This document shows, in pieces, positions 46,010 through 55,437 of a stretch of 64,000 nt of DNA. The DNA comes from Burkholderia oklahomensis C6786. Lineage in GTDB: Bacteria > Pseudomonadota > Gammaproteobacteria > Burkholderiales > Burkholderiaceae. The stretch spans positions 62,001-126,000 of the forward strand of contig NZ_CP009556.1 of NCBI RefSeq assembly GCF_000959365.1, written 5' to 3'. Made by a program: the position numbers and the translations under genes. Under the pieces are notes generated by a model. It saw nothing but the letters and a program-made list of their open reading frames with translations, searched no databases and was not told where the DNA came from. Numbering within the stretch: position 1 is the first letter of the stretch; every line of letters begins with the position of its first letter.

Positions 46010-47002
46010 ATGAATGCGGTCTCTCCACTGCTTTTTAATTCCGCATCACGCTGGATGCCGGTCGCGCTGTCCGAGCAGGTGAGCAGCGAGACGCCACTCG
46101 GCGTCGTCTGCATGGAGCAGCCGCTCGTACTGTTTCGTGACGCGTCGGGTGCCGTGCGCGCGATGGAGGATCGTTGCGCGCATCGCCGCGCGCCGCTATC
46201 GCTCGGACGCATGACGCCCGACGGCCGGCTGCAGTGTGCCTATCACGGCTGGACCTACGAAGGCGCGACGGGCGCATGCGTGGCGATTCCGAATTTGTCG
46301 GCGAACGAGCATGTGCCTTCGCACTTCGCCGCGCGTGCGTACAAGACGCTCGAGCGCGACGGATTCGTATGGGCATGCGCAACCGATGCGCGACAGTCCG
46401 TCGGAGCGATCACTCAAGACGTCCGCGATGCGCAACGGTTCTCAAGCTCGGTGACAGTCGCGATCACGCGCGACGAATACGTGGCGGCATTGGCGGATGG
46501 GCCGCATCTGACGATGCGCATTGCCGGCTTGCATATCACGGACTACGTGATCGCAGACACGGCACCACGTGACGGCAAAATCTCGATAGAACGCGGCGTC
46601 ACGTGGGCGACGCGCTTCATCGACCAGCACTTCGGCGTGCGCTATCCATGGACGCTTCGCGTTACATCGTCACAAGACGACGCGCTCGCGTCGGTCGAGC
46701 TCGAGACAAGTGACGGCGCGCCGATGCTGTGGGCGTCGATCGCGATCGCGCCGGCAGCCCGCGGCACGACGAACGTACTTTGGCGCGGTGGCGTGGCCGC
46801 CGACGCGAGAGGTGTCGGCGCGAAACTGTTTCGCATATGGGCCCGCCTGCACCGCTCACCGTTCGCGATGCTCGCACACGTCGACGGTCGCGCACTGTCG
46901 ACGCTCGATGCGCTCTACTCGCGGGCTTGGCATTGCACGATCTCGGGACAGCGCGTATCGACGCAGGTGATGTCGACCGATAACCGCACAAGGAGTCAAT
47001 GA
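46010..47002 (+). CDS. Rieske [2Fe-2S] protein with degenerate mononuclear-iron site
   Basis: 330 residues, overall Rieske-oxygenase alpha-subunit architecture. The Rieske ligands are complete: C56-x-H58 (RCAHRRAPLSLG) and C76-x2-H79 (QCAYHGWTY). In the catalytic domain the expected N-x2-D-x2-H-x4-H aligns to A160, D163, H166 and I171. The Asn and the second His are therefore lost, and iron binding is doubtful. The stop overlaps the start of the next gene, which shows the opposite pattern. I infer an electron-delivering subunit of a heteromeric oxygenase. GC content is visibly lower than in the flanking chromosome. Confidence 0.82.
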   Translation: MNAVSPLLFNSASRWMPVALSEQVSSETPLGVVCMEQPLVLFRDASGAVRAMEDRCAHRRAPLSLGRMTPDGRLQCAYHGWTYEGATGACVAIPNLSANEHVPSHFAARAYKTLERDGFVWACATDARQSVGAITQDVRDAQRFSSSVTVAITRDEYVAALADGPHLTMRIAGLHITDYVIADTAPRDGKISIERGVTWATRFIDQHFGVRYPWTLRVTSSQDDALASVELETSDGAPMLWASIAIAPAARGTTNVLWRGGVAADARGVGAKLFRIWARLHRSPFAMLAHVDGRALSTLDALYSRAWHCTISGQRVSTQVMSTDNRTRSQ

Positions 47003-48039
47003 TGCTATCCGATGACAACGAGGACGTCGACTTGACGAGCCGTCGCAACGAGGAAGATTGGTTACCTAACCGGACTCGCCTGCGCAACGCGTGGCTTCCG
47101 CTCGCTCACACGTTTGAAGTCGGCGAGCGCGCGTCGCGCTGGCATATTCATTCGGAGCCGTGCTATCTATGGCGTGCGGGCGGCCGCATCAATGCGTCTC
47201 AATGGCATCCCGACCAGCCGGTTTCAAAGCGTCCTGCATCGCACCCGCGAGACCAGGGCGCAGAATGTTATCCGGTAATCGAACGATACGGTTACGTATG
47301 GGTCTGGTACGGCGACCCCGAAGCTGCGAGCGACACCTTCATGCCCGACGTGCCATTCCTGCCGCACGATGGCGGCCTGCCGAAGTATATGCAGGGCAAC
47401 ATCCGAATCGATTGCTGCGCACCGCTACTCATCGAAAATCTGCTCGATTTGACGCACTCGGACTTTCTGCATGCGAACGTGTTTGGTGATCAGCAGTCCG
47501 ATGAGGATCGAATCGACGTCCGTTATACATCCGAAACGGTGACGATGATCCGCCGCTGCAAGAACAAATCGGTCCTGCCGATCATGCGCTGGTTCGGTGG
47601 CGTGCGTGCGAAATATCAAGACCTTCACGCGGTGATCCACGTACACGTGCGCAGCTCAGTCGCGCTGGCCTATGGCCGTCACACACCGGGCAGCGATCTG
47701 CCTTTGTTCCATCCATGCGTGCCCGAATCGCGCAACTATTGTCGACTCAACTTTGCGTTGAACGCGACGGCGGCGCCGTGGCCGCTACGCCTGCTATTGC
47801 CGTTCGTGCCCTATGTCGTCGGACCTCAGGACAATCGCATGGTCAGATCGCAAAACGGCCGCTATCTGGACCCGGGCGAGCGCCGCGATCTGTTTTCGCG
47901 TTTCGACCGTGCCGGATTGCGCTATCGGATTCTGTGGCAGCAACTCGCGAAACGGCAACGCGAAGGGGATTTCACTTACGCGGATGACGCACTTCCGAGC
48001 CAGGACGCGTGCGATATTCTCGGGATGCCGAACCGATAG
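46999..48039 (+). CDS. Rieske-oxygenase-like catalytic subunit lacking the Rieske cluster
   Basis: 346 residues. The N-terminus matches Rieske oxygenases (LRNAWLPLAHTFEVGE ... PCYLWRAGGRINA) and rejoins the family at YPVIERYGYVWVWYGDPEA. Only 24 residues separate these two parts, against 59 in the partner protein, so both cluster-binding loops (CxH and CxxH) are absent. The mononuclear-iron motif is perfect: N147, D150, H153, H158 in ENLLDLTHSDFLH. D150 is the residue that in normal trimers bridges to the Rieske centre of the neighbouring subunit. AAGGAG lies just upstream; a second ATG follows the first. It overlaps the partner gene by 4 bases. Substrate is unknown. Confidence 0.82.
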   Translation: MMLSDDNEDVDLTSRRNEEDWLPNRTRLRNAWLPLAHTFEVGERASRWHIHSEPCYLWRAGGRINASQWHPDQPVSKRPASHPRDQGAECYPVIERYGYVWVWYGDPEAASDTFMPDVPFLPHDGGLPKYMQGNIRIDCCAPLLIENLLDLTHSDFLHANVFGDQQSDEDRIDVRYTSETVTMIRRCKNKSVLPIMRWFGGVRAKYQDLHAVIHVHVRSSVALAYGRHTPGSDLPLFHPCVPESRNYCRLNFALNATAAPWPLRLLLPFVPYVVGPQDNRMVRSQNGRYLDPGERRDLFSRFDRAGLRYRILWQQLAKRQREGDFTYADDALPSQDACDILGMPNR

Positions 48040-48457
48040 CGCGCATGTACGCCATCGGCAATCGGGCGGATCTGCTTTCCTGGAGTATGTCGGCTATATC
48101 GGCCATGAAATCTCGCAGACGACATCATCATTTGCGCATGGTATTGAATTGCTTTTCGACGGAACCGACATGGCGATCATTCGTTTGCAACCGTCTCTTG
48201 TCAAGATGAGGTATCCGATGAAAACCATATCGACACGTATGAAGCGAGAGCAGCAAATGCGTTCGGTCTTTCCGTCGTTCTCGCGGTTTCTTCACCTGAA
48301 GAAAACATGGTGGCACCAGGTGCGACACTGTTTTCGACACGTTCACTGCATGGTCCCATGAAGTCGTTCAGCAAATCAGTCAATTAATGTCGGCGTTGCC
48401 GTGTTCGCTCCACTTCTTCGACAACGCCACGAACTCAACCTCATCCGGTACCACACC
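48040..48457. other. Gap before the O-methyltransferase gene
   Basis: About 420 bases of moderate GC. An open frame of 182 codons (47813-48361) overlaps the preceding gene and has no family features, so I treat it as spurious. A promoter for the methyltransferase may lie here. Confidence 0.45.
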
Positions 48458-49474
48458 ATGACTCTCACGTTACCCCGTCGCGACGACATTGCCATATACG
48501 ACATAACGCTTGGTCTCTTCGTGAGTCCGGCAATGCTGATCGCGCATCGCGCTGGACTTTTTCGCCAGCTTGACGGAAGGCCATCCACGCTCGGGGAGCT
48601 CTGCGCGGCTCTTGGGCTTGCACGCCGCCCTGCCGAAGCGCTGGTCAATATCGCAGTGGCGCTGGGTTTTGTCCGGCGCGACGCGGATCGTTACGCTCTG
48701 ACCACGCTCGGCGAAGATTTGCTGGTCGAGCGCAGCCCGACGTATTTCGGGGCATTTTTTGATCTGATGTACGAAGCCAGCGACACGTTCTCGCTCAAGT
48801 CGCTCGAGACTGCAATACGCGACGATGCAGCGCACCCTTACGGCAGTCCCGACGTCTTCCAGTCACACGAGCAACAGGACGAGCTTGCAAAGCGCTTCAC
48901 GCGTGCGATGGAAAGTGCGAGCGCCGTACATGCGCCCGTGTGGCCAACGAAACTTGATCTCTCGATGCATCGCGTGATGCTCGACATCGGCGGGGGTTCC
49001 GGCGTGCACACGAGAGGTGCGCTTTCGGCGTGGCCTGCGCTGCATGGGATACTGTTCGAGCTGCCGAACGTATGCGAATTGAGCCGTCCGTATTTCGAAA
49101 AATCGTCGGTGCGGGAACGTGTCGCGCTTCATCCTGGAGATATGTTGCATGATCCGTTTCCTGACGCGGATCTGCATTTCTATTCGAACGTCTTCCATGC
49201 CTGGCCTCGGGAAGAGGATGCCCTTCTCGCACGCAAGAGTTTCGAGGCGCTTCCGCCCGGCGGCCGCATCGTGCTACATGAGGTTCTGTATCGCGACGAC
49301 AAGAGCGGTCCGCTTGCGGCAGCTGCATCCAGCTTGATGATGATTAGCTGGACCGAGGGCGAGCAATATTCGTCCCATGAATTGTCCGCGATATTGACGG
49401 ATGCGGGATTTTCGTCGATCGAAACCATCCCGAGCTCCGGCTATTACAGCCTTGTCACGGGCGTGAAGCATTGA
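48458..49474 (+). CDS. SAM-dependent O-methyltransferase (Methyltransf_2 type)
   Basis: 338 residues from ATG 48458 (a GTG at 48401 is an alternative; neither has a strong ribosome site). The N-terminal winged-helix dimerisation domain (IAHRAGLFRQLDGRPSTLGELCAALGLARRPAEALVNIAVALGFV) precedes a Rossmann methyltransferase with the SAM motif MLDIGGGSGVHTRG. The catalytic region SNVFHAWPREEDALLARKSFEALPPGGRIVLHEVLY holds the general-base His. Relatives methylate phenolic or enolic hydroxyls in polyketide and aromatic natural products. Last gene of the island and same strand as the others. Confidence 0.88.
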   Translation: MTLTLPRRDDIAIYDITLGLFVSPAMLIAHRAGLFRQLDGRPSTLGELCAALGLARRPAEALVNIAVALGFVRRDADRYALTTLGEDLLVERSPTYFGAFFDLMYEASDTFSLKSLETAIRDDAAHPYGSPDVFQSHEQQDELAKRFTRAMESASAVHAPVWPTKLDLSMHRVMLDIGGGSGVHTRGALSAWPALHGILFELPNVCELSRPYFEKSSVRERVALHPGDMLHDPFPDADLHFYSNVFHAWPREEDALLARKSFEALPPGGRIVLHEVLYRDDKSGPLAAAASSLMMISWTEGEQYSSHELSAILTDAGFSSIETIPSSGYYSLVTGVKH

Positions 49475-49743
49475 TCTCGTGCGAGGCGATGAACGAGGAA
49501 CGTACCCGCCGTGTTTGCAAACGAGCCGAGCCCGGCAAGATGTTTCGTGTCAAGCCGGACGATGTAGGGCCGATCGACGCGGGCCGATGAATTCCAACGT
49601 CCGCGCGCGTCTTCTCGTCCGGACGGTCCGATGTGCGGACAGGGTTCCTGCCCGCCGTATCCGCTTCGTCCCCGTTGCGTCGCGCGTTCGCCGCGCGACG
49701 CAGCCCTGTCGAGCCGGACATGTTCGCACGCGCCCCCACCGCG

Positions 49744-51288
49744 TCAGCGAAACACCCCCACCGCCTTGACGAGCATCGTCGCCTGCTGTCGCAGGCTCTC
49801 CGACGCCGCCGCGCTCTCTTCGACGAGCGCGGCGTTCTGCTGCGTGATGTTGTCGAGATGCACGACCGCTTGATCGACCTGCGAGACGCCCGCGCTCTGC
49901 TCGGTCGTCGACGCGCTGATTTCGGCGATCAGATCGGACACGCGCTTCACCTGCGACACGATCTCGCCCATCGTCCTGCCCGCGTAGTCGACGGTCTGCG
50001 CGCCGGACTCGACCCGCTCGACGCTCGCGCCGATCAGCGCCTTGATCTCCTTCGCCGCGTTCGCGCTGCGCTGCGCGAGCGCGCGCACCTCGCCCGCGAC
50101 GACCGCGAAGCCCCGCCCCTGCTCGCCGGCGCGCGCGGCCTCGACGGCCGCGTTCAGCGCGAGGATGTTCGTCTGGAACGCGATTCCGTCGATCACGCCG
50201 ATGATCTCCGAGATCCGCCGCGAGCTCTCGGTGATCTCGCCCATCGTGCTGACGACCTCGCGCACCGCCTGGCCGCCGCGCTCCGCCGCATGGCTCGCCG
50301 ATTCCGACAGCCGGTTCGCCTGCGTCGCCGTCTCCGCATTGCTCGACACGGTCGCCGTCATCTGCGCCATCGACGCGGCCGTCTGCTGGACACTCGTCGC
50401 CGCCTGCTCGGTGCGCGCGCTCAGGTCGTTGTTGCCCTGCGCGATCTCGTTGATCGCGCGCTGCACGGTCAACACCTGCTCGCTGACGTCGTCGATCAGC
50501 CAGCGGAACATCAGCCCGAGCTGATTGATCGTGCGCAGCGTCATGCCGATCTCGTCGACGCGGTTCATGTTGACGCCCTGGCGGCTCGATCCGGTCGCGA
50601 CGTCGAGCGCCTGCCGGCGCAGCGTGCGCAGCGGCCGCGCGATCTGCGCGTCGAGCCACCAGGCGGCGAGCGCCGCGCCGCCGAGCGTCGCGCCCGCGAG
50701 CTGCGCGAGCGGCGCGCCCGTCACGCCGGCCGCCCACGCGGCGCCGACGATCGCCGGCGTCAGCGCGACGATCGGCAAATGGACGCGCGCGCGCACCGAC
50801 ATCGTCTGCAGCAGCGACGCGGCGCGCAGCAGCCCGTTGCGCACGATCACGCCCTTGTGGAACCGCCGGCCACCCGCGCGGCCTTCGCGGAAGTCGCGAT
50901 AGAGCGCTTCGGCGGCGGCGATCTCGCCGCGCGCGGCCTTCGTGCGCACCGACATGTAGCCTTGCGTCTGCCCGCCGCGGATCACGGGCACCGCGTTCGC
51001 GCGCACCCAGTAGTGATCGCCGTTCTTGCGGCGATTCTTGACGAGCGCGGTCCACGGCTCGCCGCGCTTCAACGTCGCCCACATGTCGGCGAACGCCTCG
51101 CGCGGCATGTCGGGATGGCGGACGACGTTGTGCGCGTCGCCGACGATCTCGTCGCTCGAAAAGCCGCTGACGTGCACGAACGTCGCATTCGCATACGTGA
51201 TGCGGCCATGCGGATCGGTCGTCGACATCAAGGTCGCATCGTCGGGAAAATCGAATTCGCGTTGGGTGACAGGTTGGTTGTTACGCAT
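49744..51288 (-). CDS. Aer-type PAS methyl-accepting chemotaxis protein
   Basis: 514 residues. An N-terminal PAS domain ([27 protein letters not shown] ... [13 protein letters not shown] ... [17 protein letters not shown]) is of the Aer type, likely flavin- or redox-sensing. Two close hydrophobic segments lie near residues 165-210, then a HAMP-like stretch and a signalling domain with the invariant tip ([55 protein letters not shown]). It signals to the flagellar CheA system for energy or oxygen taxis. No pentapeptide CheR tether is seen at the C-terminus. Confidence 0.92.
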   Translation of the reverse strand: MRNNQPVTQREFDFPDDATLMSTTDPHGRITYANATFVHVSGFSSDEIVGDAHNVVRHPDMPREAFADMWATLKRGEPWTALVKNRRKNGDHYWVRANAVPVIRGGQTQGYMSVRTKAARGEIAAAEALYRDFREGRAGGRRFHKGVIVRNGLLRAASLLQTMSVRARVHLPIVALTPAIVGAAWAAGVTGAPLAQLAGATLGGAALAAWWLDAQIARPLRTLRRQALDVATGSSRQGVNMNRVDEIGMTLRTINQLGLMFRWLIDDVSEQVLTVQRAINEIAQGNNDLSARTEQAATSVQQTAASMAQMTATVSSNAETATQANRLSESASHAAERGGQAVREVVSTMGEITESSRRISEIIGVIDGIAFQTNILALNAAVEAARAGEQGRGFAVVAGEVRALAQRSANAAKEIKALIGASVERVESGAQTVDYAGRTMGEIVSQVKRVSDLIAEISASTTEQSAGVSQVDQAVVHLDNITQQNAALVEESAAASESLRQQATMLVKAVGVFR

Positions 51289-51944
51289 GAGCGCTCCGAT
51301 TGCTGGATCTGTGTCCTTTAATTGATTTCATCGGCCGGGCAAATTCGATCGAATGGCGTTCGATCGGCCCGCACCTCGTTGTCGGCATCCGTTCGGTCAA
51401 ACCGGCGCGCCGGGGAAAGCACGAGATGATGAATTTCGCCTTGACACATCTCAAATCGGAGCCTCTCGGACGGGCTTTCTTCATTGCTTTTCGCCGACGT
51501 TGCCGGTCCCGCAACACTTGAATGTTTACTCGAACCATGCCGATTCCACTGATCGACATCAAATAATCCGACAAGAATTATTTCAGAGTTTTATCGATCG
51601 AATATTCAGGAATTGGAAATAAGATCGATCGACATTCGGAGCTTGATTCGAATGCGGAGATAAGCACATGGCGTGCGCCAATGCAGGCTCGTCAGAATTT
51701 CTCCGGCGATGGGAATTGCCTTTTTCAAGCAAGGCGCCATGCGAATAATGAGGAATTCGCCGGGAAACGCGGAAGATATCGTGAGCGGGACGCGCGCGGC
51801 GCGATTCTCCCCGGCTGCATGGCGGGCCGCCGCGCATCCGATGCGGCGGCGTTCGCGATGCGCGCCGCCGCGCGCGCAAGAAAAAACGGCCCGTGCGCCT
51901 GCGGGCACGGGCCGTATGGATTGCCGCACGATGCGCGGCGCGGA
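51289..51944. other. Promoter region of the chemoreceptor plus thiolase terminator
   Basis: About 650 bases. 51500-51660 is AT-rich and gene-free, followed by GC-rich DNA. It includes a clear terminator for the - strand thiolase gene at 51880-51916. No other feature recognised. Confidence 0.55.
51880..51916 (-). terminator. Rho-independent terminator of the thiolase gene
   Basis: On the - strand: stem ACGGCCCGTGC / GCACGGGCCGT with loop CCGCAGGC, then TTTTTT. It lies 29 bases past the thiolase stop and fits a canonical intrinsic terminator. Confidence 0.85.
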
Positions 51945-53147
51945 TCAGACGCGTTCGATCGCGATCGCGATGCCCTGTCCGACGCCGATGCACATCGTGC
52001 ACAGCGCATAGCGGCCGTTCGTGCGATGCAACTGATACATCGCGGTCGTCACGAGCCGCGCGCCCGACGCGCCGAGCGGGTGCCCGAGCGCGATCGCGCC
52101 GCCGTTCGGGTTCACGCGCGGATCGTCGTCCGCGACGCCCAGCAGGCGCAGCACCGCGAGCCCCTGCGACGCGAACGCCTCGTTCAGCTCGATCACGTCG
52201 AACTGGCCGATCGTCATCCCGAGCCGCGCGAGCAGCTTCTGCGTCGCCGGCGCCGGGCCGATCCCCATCACCCGCGGCTCGACGCCCGCCGTCGCGATCC
52301 CGAGCACGCGCGCCCGCGGCACCAGCCCGTGACGCTGCGCATCCGCCTCGCTCGCGAGCAGCAGTGCGCACGCGCCGTCGTTCACGCCCGACGCGTTGCC
52401 CGCCGTCACCGTGCCGTCCGGCCGCACGACGCCCTTCAGCTTCGCGAGCGCGTCGAGCGACGTCTCGCGCGGATGCTCGTCGCGCGAAACGACGACCGGC
52501 TCGCCTTTCCTTTGCGCAATCGTCACCGGCACGATCTCTTGCGCGAGCGTGCCGTCCTGCTGCGCGCGCGCCGCCTTCTGCTGGCTGCGCAGTGCGAACG
52601 CGTCCTGGTCGGCGCGGCTCACGCGGTAGTCGGTCGCGACGTTCTCGGCCGTCTCCGGCATCGAATCGACGCCGTATTGCTGTTTCATCAGCGGATTGAC
52701 GAAGCGCCAGCCGATCGTCGTGTCGAAGATCTCGGCCTGACGCGAAAACGCGCTCGTCGCCTTGCCCGTCACGAACGGCGCGCGGCTCATGCTCTCGATG
52801 CCGCCCGCGATCATGAGGCCGGCCTCGCCCGCCTTGATCGCGCGCGCGGCGACGCCGATCGCATCCATCCCGGAGCCGCAGAGGCGGTTGATCGTCGCGC
52901 CGGGCAGGCCGAGCGGCAGGCCGGCGAGCAGCAGCGACATCCGCGCGACGTTGCGGTTGTCTTCGCCCGCCTGGTTCGCGCAGCCATAGATCACGTCGTC
53001 GACGGCGGCCCAGTCGACGTCGCGGTTGCGCTCGACGAGCGCCTTGAGCGGCACCGCGCCGAGGTCGTCGGCCCGTACCGGGGCCAGGGCGCCGCCATAG
53101 CGGCCGATGGGCGTGCGGATTGCGTCGCACAGGAAAGCTTCGGTCAT
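51945..53147 (-). CDS. pcaF: 3-oxoadipyl-CoA thiolase / acetyl-CoA acyltransferase
   Basis: 400 residues, thiolase family. The acyl-accepting Cys is in [15 protein letters not shown] (near residue 90), the His in [17 protein letters not shown] and the second Cys in [31 protein letters not shown] at the N-terminus and the 400-residue length fit PcaF/PaaJ, which cleave 3-oxoadipyl-CoA to succinyl-CoA and acetyl-CoA. The divergent IclR gene of PcaR type and the operator between them favour protocatechuate/beta-ketoadipate metabolism. pcaIJ are not visible here. Confidence 0.88.
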   Translation of the reverse strand: MTEAFLCDAIRTPIGRYGGALAPVRADDLGAVPLKALVERNRDVDWAAVDDVIYGCANQAGEDNRNVARMSLLLAGLPLGLPGATINRLCGSGMDAIGVAARAIKAGEAGLMIAGGIESMSRAPFVTGKATSAFSRQAEIFDTTIGWRFVNPLMKQQYGVDSMPETAENVATDYRVSRADQDAFALRSQQKAARAQQDGTLAQEIVPVTIAQRKGEPVVVSRDEHPRETSLDALAKLKGVVRPDGTVTAGNASGVNDGACALLLASEADAQRHGLVPRARVLGIATAGVEPRVMGIGPAPATQKLLARLGMTIGQFDVIELNEAFASQGLAVLRLLGVADDDPRVNPNGGAIALGHPLGASGARLVTTAMYQLHRTNGRYALCTMCIGVGQGIAIAIERV

Positions 53148-53219
53148 CGTCGTCTCCGGTCAATCTGATCCCGCGAGCCGACACGACGGAAACCGCCGTC
53201 GCCGCTCGCCTCGAAATTT

Positions 53220-53253
53220 GTTCGATATAAGAACTTAAGATCGTTAATCGAAC
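53220..53253. promoter_or_regulatory. Candidate PcaR-type operator
   Basis: GTTCGATATAAGAAC at 53220-53234 closely resembles the PcaR box I recall from Pseudomonas (GTTCGATAATCGCAC). An inverted copy, ATCGAAC, lies at 53247-53253. Both are in the 229-base gap between the divergent thiolase and IclR genes. Confidence 0.6.
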
Positions 53254-53376
53254 GTTTCCGTGCGATCATAGGGAGCGCACCGGCTCCCGTCAAGCGCCGG
53301 GCCCATGCGGGACGCGGGTTGGCGCAACCCGACCCCATGCGCTAATCTTCTCCGCTGCACATTATTCCAAGCGGCC

Positions 53377-54162
53377 ATGAGCACAGAACTTCAGGCAAAA
53401 CCCGGCGACTCCTACGTTCAGTCGTTCGCGCGGGGTCTCGCAGTCATTCGCGCATTCGACGCGGAACATCCCGAGCAGACGCTCACCGAGGTCGCGGCCG
53501 CGACCGGCCTGACCCGTGCGGGTGCGCGGCGCATCCTGCTGACGCTGCAGACGCTCGGCTACGTCGAAGCCGACGGCCGCCTGTTCCGCCTCACGCCGAA
53601 GATCCTCGACCTCGGATTCGCGTATCTGACGTCGATGCCGTTCTGGAATCTCGCGGAACCGGTGATGGAGCAGCTTTCCGCGCGCATCCACGAAAGCTGC
53701 TCGGCGGCCGTGCTCGACCGCACCGAGATCGTCTACGTGCTGCGCGTGCCGACGCACAAGATCATGACGATCAATCTGTCGATCGGCAGCCGGCTGCCCG
53801 CGTACTGCACGTCGATGGGCCGCGTGCTGCTGGCGTCGCTCGACGACGCCGCGCTCGACGACACGCTCGCGCAGAGCACGCTGCGCGCGTATACGCCTCG
53901 CACGCTCACCGATCCTGCCGCGTTGAAGGACGCGATCGCGCAGGTGCGCGGCCAGGGCTGGGCGATCGTCGACCAGGAGCTGGAAGCCGGGTTGATTTCG
54001 CTGTCGGCGCCGATTCGCAACCGGCGCGGGCACGTGATCGCCGCGATGAACATCAGCGGCAACGCGCAGCGGCACTCCGCGAAACAGATGGTGAAGACGT
54101 TCCTCGATCCGCTGCTGGAAGCCGCACAGACCGTGTCGCAACTCGTCGCGCGACGCGGATGA
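53377..54162 (+). CDS. pcaR: IclR-family regulator of PcaR/PcaU type
   Basis: 261 residues. The N-terminal winged helix (SFARGLAVIRAFDAEHPEQTLTEVAAATGLTRAGARRILLTLQTLGYV) and effector domain (CSAAVLDRTEIVYVLRVP, LPAYCTSMGRVLLA, QGWAIVDQELEAGLISLSAPI) closely follow the PcaR/PcaU/PobR branch of IclR. It probably activates the divergent thiolase gene with beta-ketoadipate as effector (inference from family). ATG 53377 is chosen over a frame back to 53305 because it begins the normal family N-terminus. A perfect hairpin follows the stop. Confidence 0.88.
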   Translation: MSTELQAKPGDSYVQSFARGLAVIRAFDAEHPEQTLTEVAAATGLTRAGARRILLTLQTLGYVEADGRLFRLTPKILDLGFAYLTSMPFWNLAEPVMEQLSARIHESCSAAVLDRTEIVYVLRVPTHKIMTINLSIGSRLPAYCTSMGRVLLASLDDAALDDTLAQSTLRAYTPRTLTDPAALKDAIAQVRGQGWAIVDQELEAGLISLSAPIRNRRGHVIAAMNISGNAQRHSAKQMVKTFLDPLLEAAQTVSQLVARRG

Positions 54163-54166
54163 CATG

Positions 54167-54201
54167 GCGCGCTTGGGGGCCGCCCCAGCCCCCAAGCGCG
54201 C
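54167..54201 (+). terminator. 13-bp hairpin after pcaR-like gene
   Basis: Perfect stem GCGCGCTTGGGGG / CCCCCAAGCGCGC with a 9-base loop, starting 4 bases after the stop. No U-tract. The remainder up to 54467 is gene-free. Confidence 0.6.
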
Positions 54202-54467
54202 GCTCTCCGACGTCATCTTCGGCCAGAACGGCACGGCGGCGCCTGCACGGCCCTATCTTTGTTTTGCTTTATCAAGCAGCGCCGCTCGCCAATCGAATCC
54301 TGTCCGAATGGTCAGGTTATAGCGCATTAGCGCCGTGAATTCAATGGATTAAAAAAACATGTCGCTTTTGCGCGGCGGAACGGCCGACAGCGGTCCACGA
54401 TGGGTCGGCCGGCCGCCGCGGCGTCTACAATGACCGCCTCCGGTTGCCGCCATCCACCGAGCACGCC

Positions 54468-55193
54468 ATGCAACACGACGATCCGACGACGCCCACGCCG
54501 CCCCCCGACGCGCCCGCGCCGCGCGCCCGGACGAGGGCGGCGCGCACGCCAAGCCGCGCGCGCAAGGCGCACATCCGCGAGCTGAACGAAGCGCATCTGC
54601 TCGCGTGCGCGGAGGCCGTGTTCGCCGAGCGCGGCTTCGAGGGCGCGAGCACCGCGCTGATCGCCGAGCGCGCCGGGCTGCCGAAGGCGAACCTGCACTA
54701 TTACTTCCCGACGAAGCTCGCGCTGTACCGGCGCGTGCTCGACGACCTGCTCGAGGACTGGCACAGCGCCGCGGACAGCTTCGACGTCGGCGACGATCCG
54801 GTTGCCGCGCTCGGCGGATACGTGCGCGCGAAGATGGCGCTGTCGCGCAAGCGGCCGCTCGGCTCGAAGGTGTGGGCGAACGAGATCATCAGCGGCGCGA
54901 AGCATATGCAGGATCTGATGCTCGAGCGCGTGAAGCCGTGGTTGGATACGCGGATCGCGCTGATCGAGCGCTGGATCGCGCGCGGGCTCGTCGAGCCGGT
55001 CGAGCCGAAGACGCTGCTCTACATGATCTGGGCGACGACCCAGCATTACGCGGACTTCGACGCGCAGATCGTCGCGCTGTCCGGCAAGCGTGCGCTGTCG
55101 GCGAAGGCGTTCGACGAGACGACGGAAGAAGTCGTGCGGCTGATTTTGCGCGCTTGCGGCGCGCGTTCGCCGGGGGCGCAGGGGCGGGCGTAG
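54468..55193 (+). CDS. TetR-family regulator (RutR-like)
   Basis: 241 residues from ATG 54468 (an in-frame ATG at 54444 is also possible). A Pro/Arg-rich tail precedes the helix-turn-helix (ACAEAVFAERGFEGASTALIAERAGLPKANLHYYFPTKLALYRRVL). The C-terminal domain resembles the RutR/YcdC branch (KVWANEIISGAKHMQDLM, then WATTQHYADFDAQI), members of which sense pyrimidines. No target operon is adjacent on the same strand; the convergent M20 amidohydrolase is a neighbour only. Ligand unknown. Confidence 0.82.
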   Translation: MQHDDPTTPTPPPDAPAPRARTRAARTPSRARKAHIRELNEAHLLACAEAVFAERGFEGASTALIAERAGLPKANLHYYFPTKLALYRRVLDDLLEDWHSAADSFDVGDDPVAALGGYVRAKMALSRKRPLGSKVWANEIISGAKHMQDLMLERVKPWLDTRIALIERWIARGLVEPVEPKTLLYMIWATTQHYADFDAQIVALSGKRALSAKAFDETTEEVVRLILRACGARSPGAQGRA

Positions 55194-55437
55194 GCGGCGG
55201 GCGGGGCGGATGGCGCGGAATTTTGCGCCTGTCGCCTGTCGCTTGGCAGCTTCCCGTTTCGCTATCCGAACTGCTTGCCGCTCCGCGCCCGACGCCCCGC
55301 GCCCCGCGCCCCGCGCCAACGCTACCGCCTGCGCTTGCCCGGCGCCAGGCGGACAACGTCGGTATGCGACAGAACGAGGCTCGCGCGCCGCCGCCCCGCC
55401 GCTAACCGCGGCGCCCATCGCAGCGCCAGCCCCCCGC

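Noticed and set aside
46010..48039. Frameshifted single Rieske oxygenase
   Set aside because: Both proteins are near full length with their own N-terminal and catalytic domains, so they are two paralogous subunits rather than two halves of one broken gene.
47813..48361. 182-codon frame after the second Rieske-type gene
   Set aside because: Most of it overlaps the Rieske-type gene in another frame and the rest shows no motif or ribosome site.
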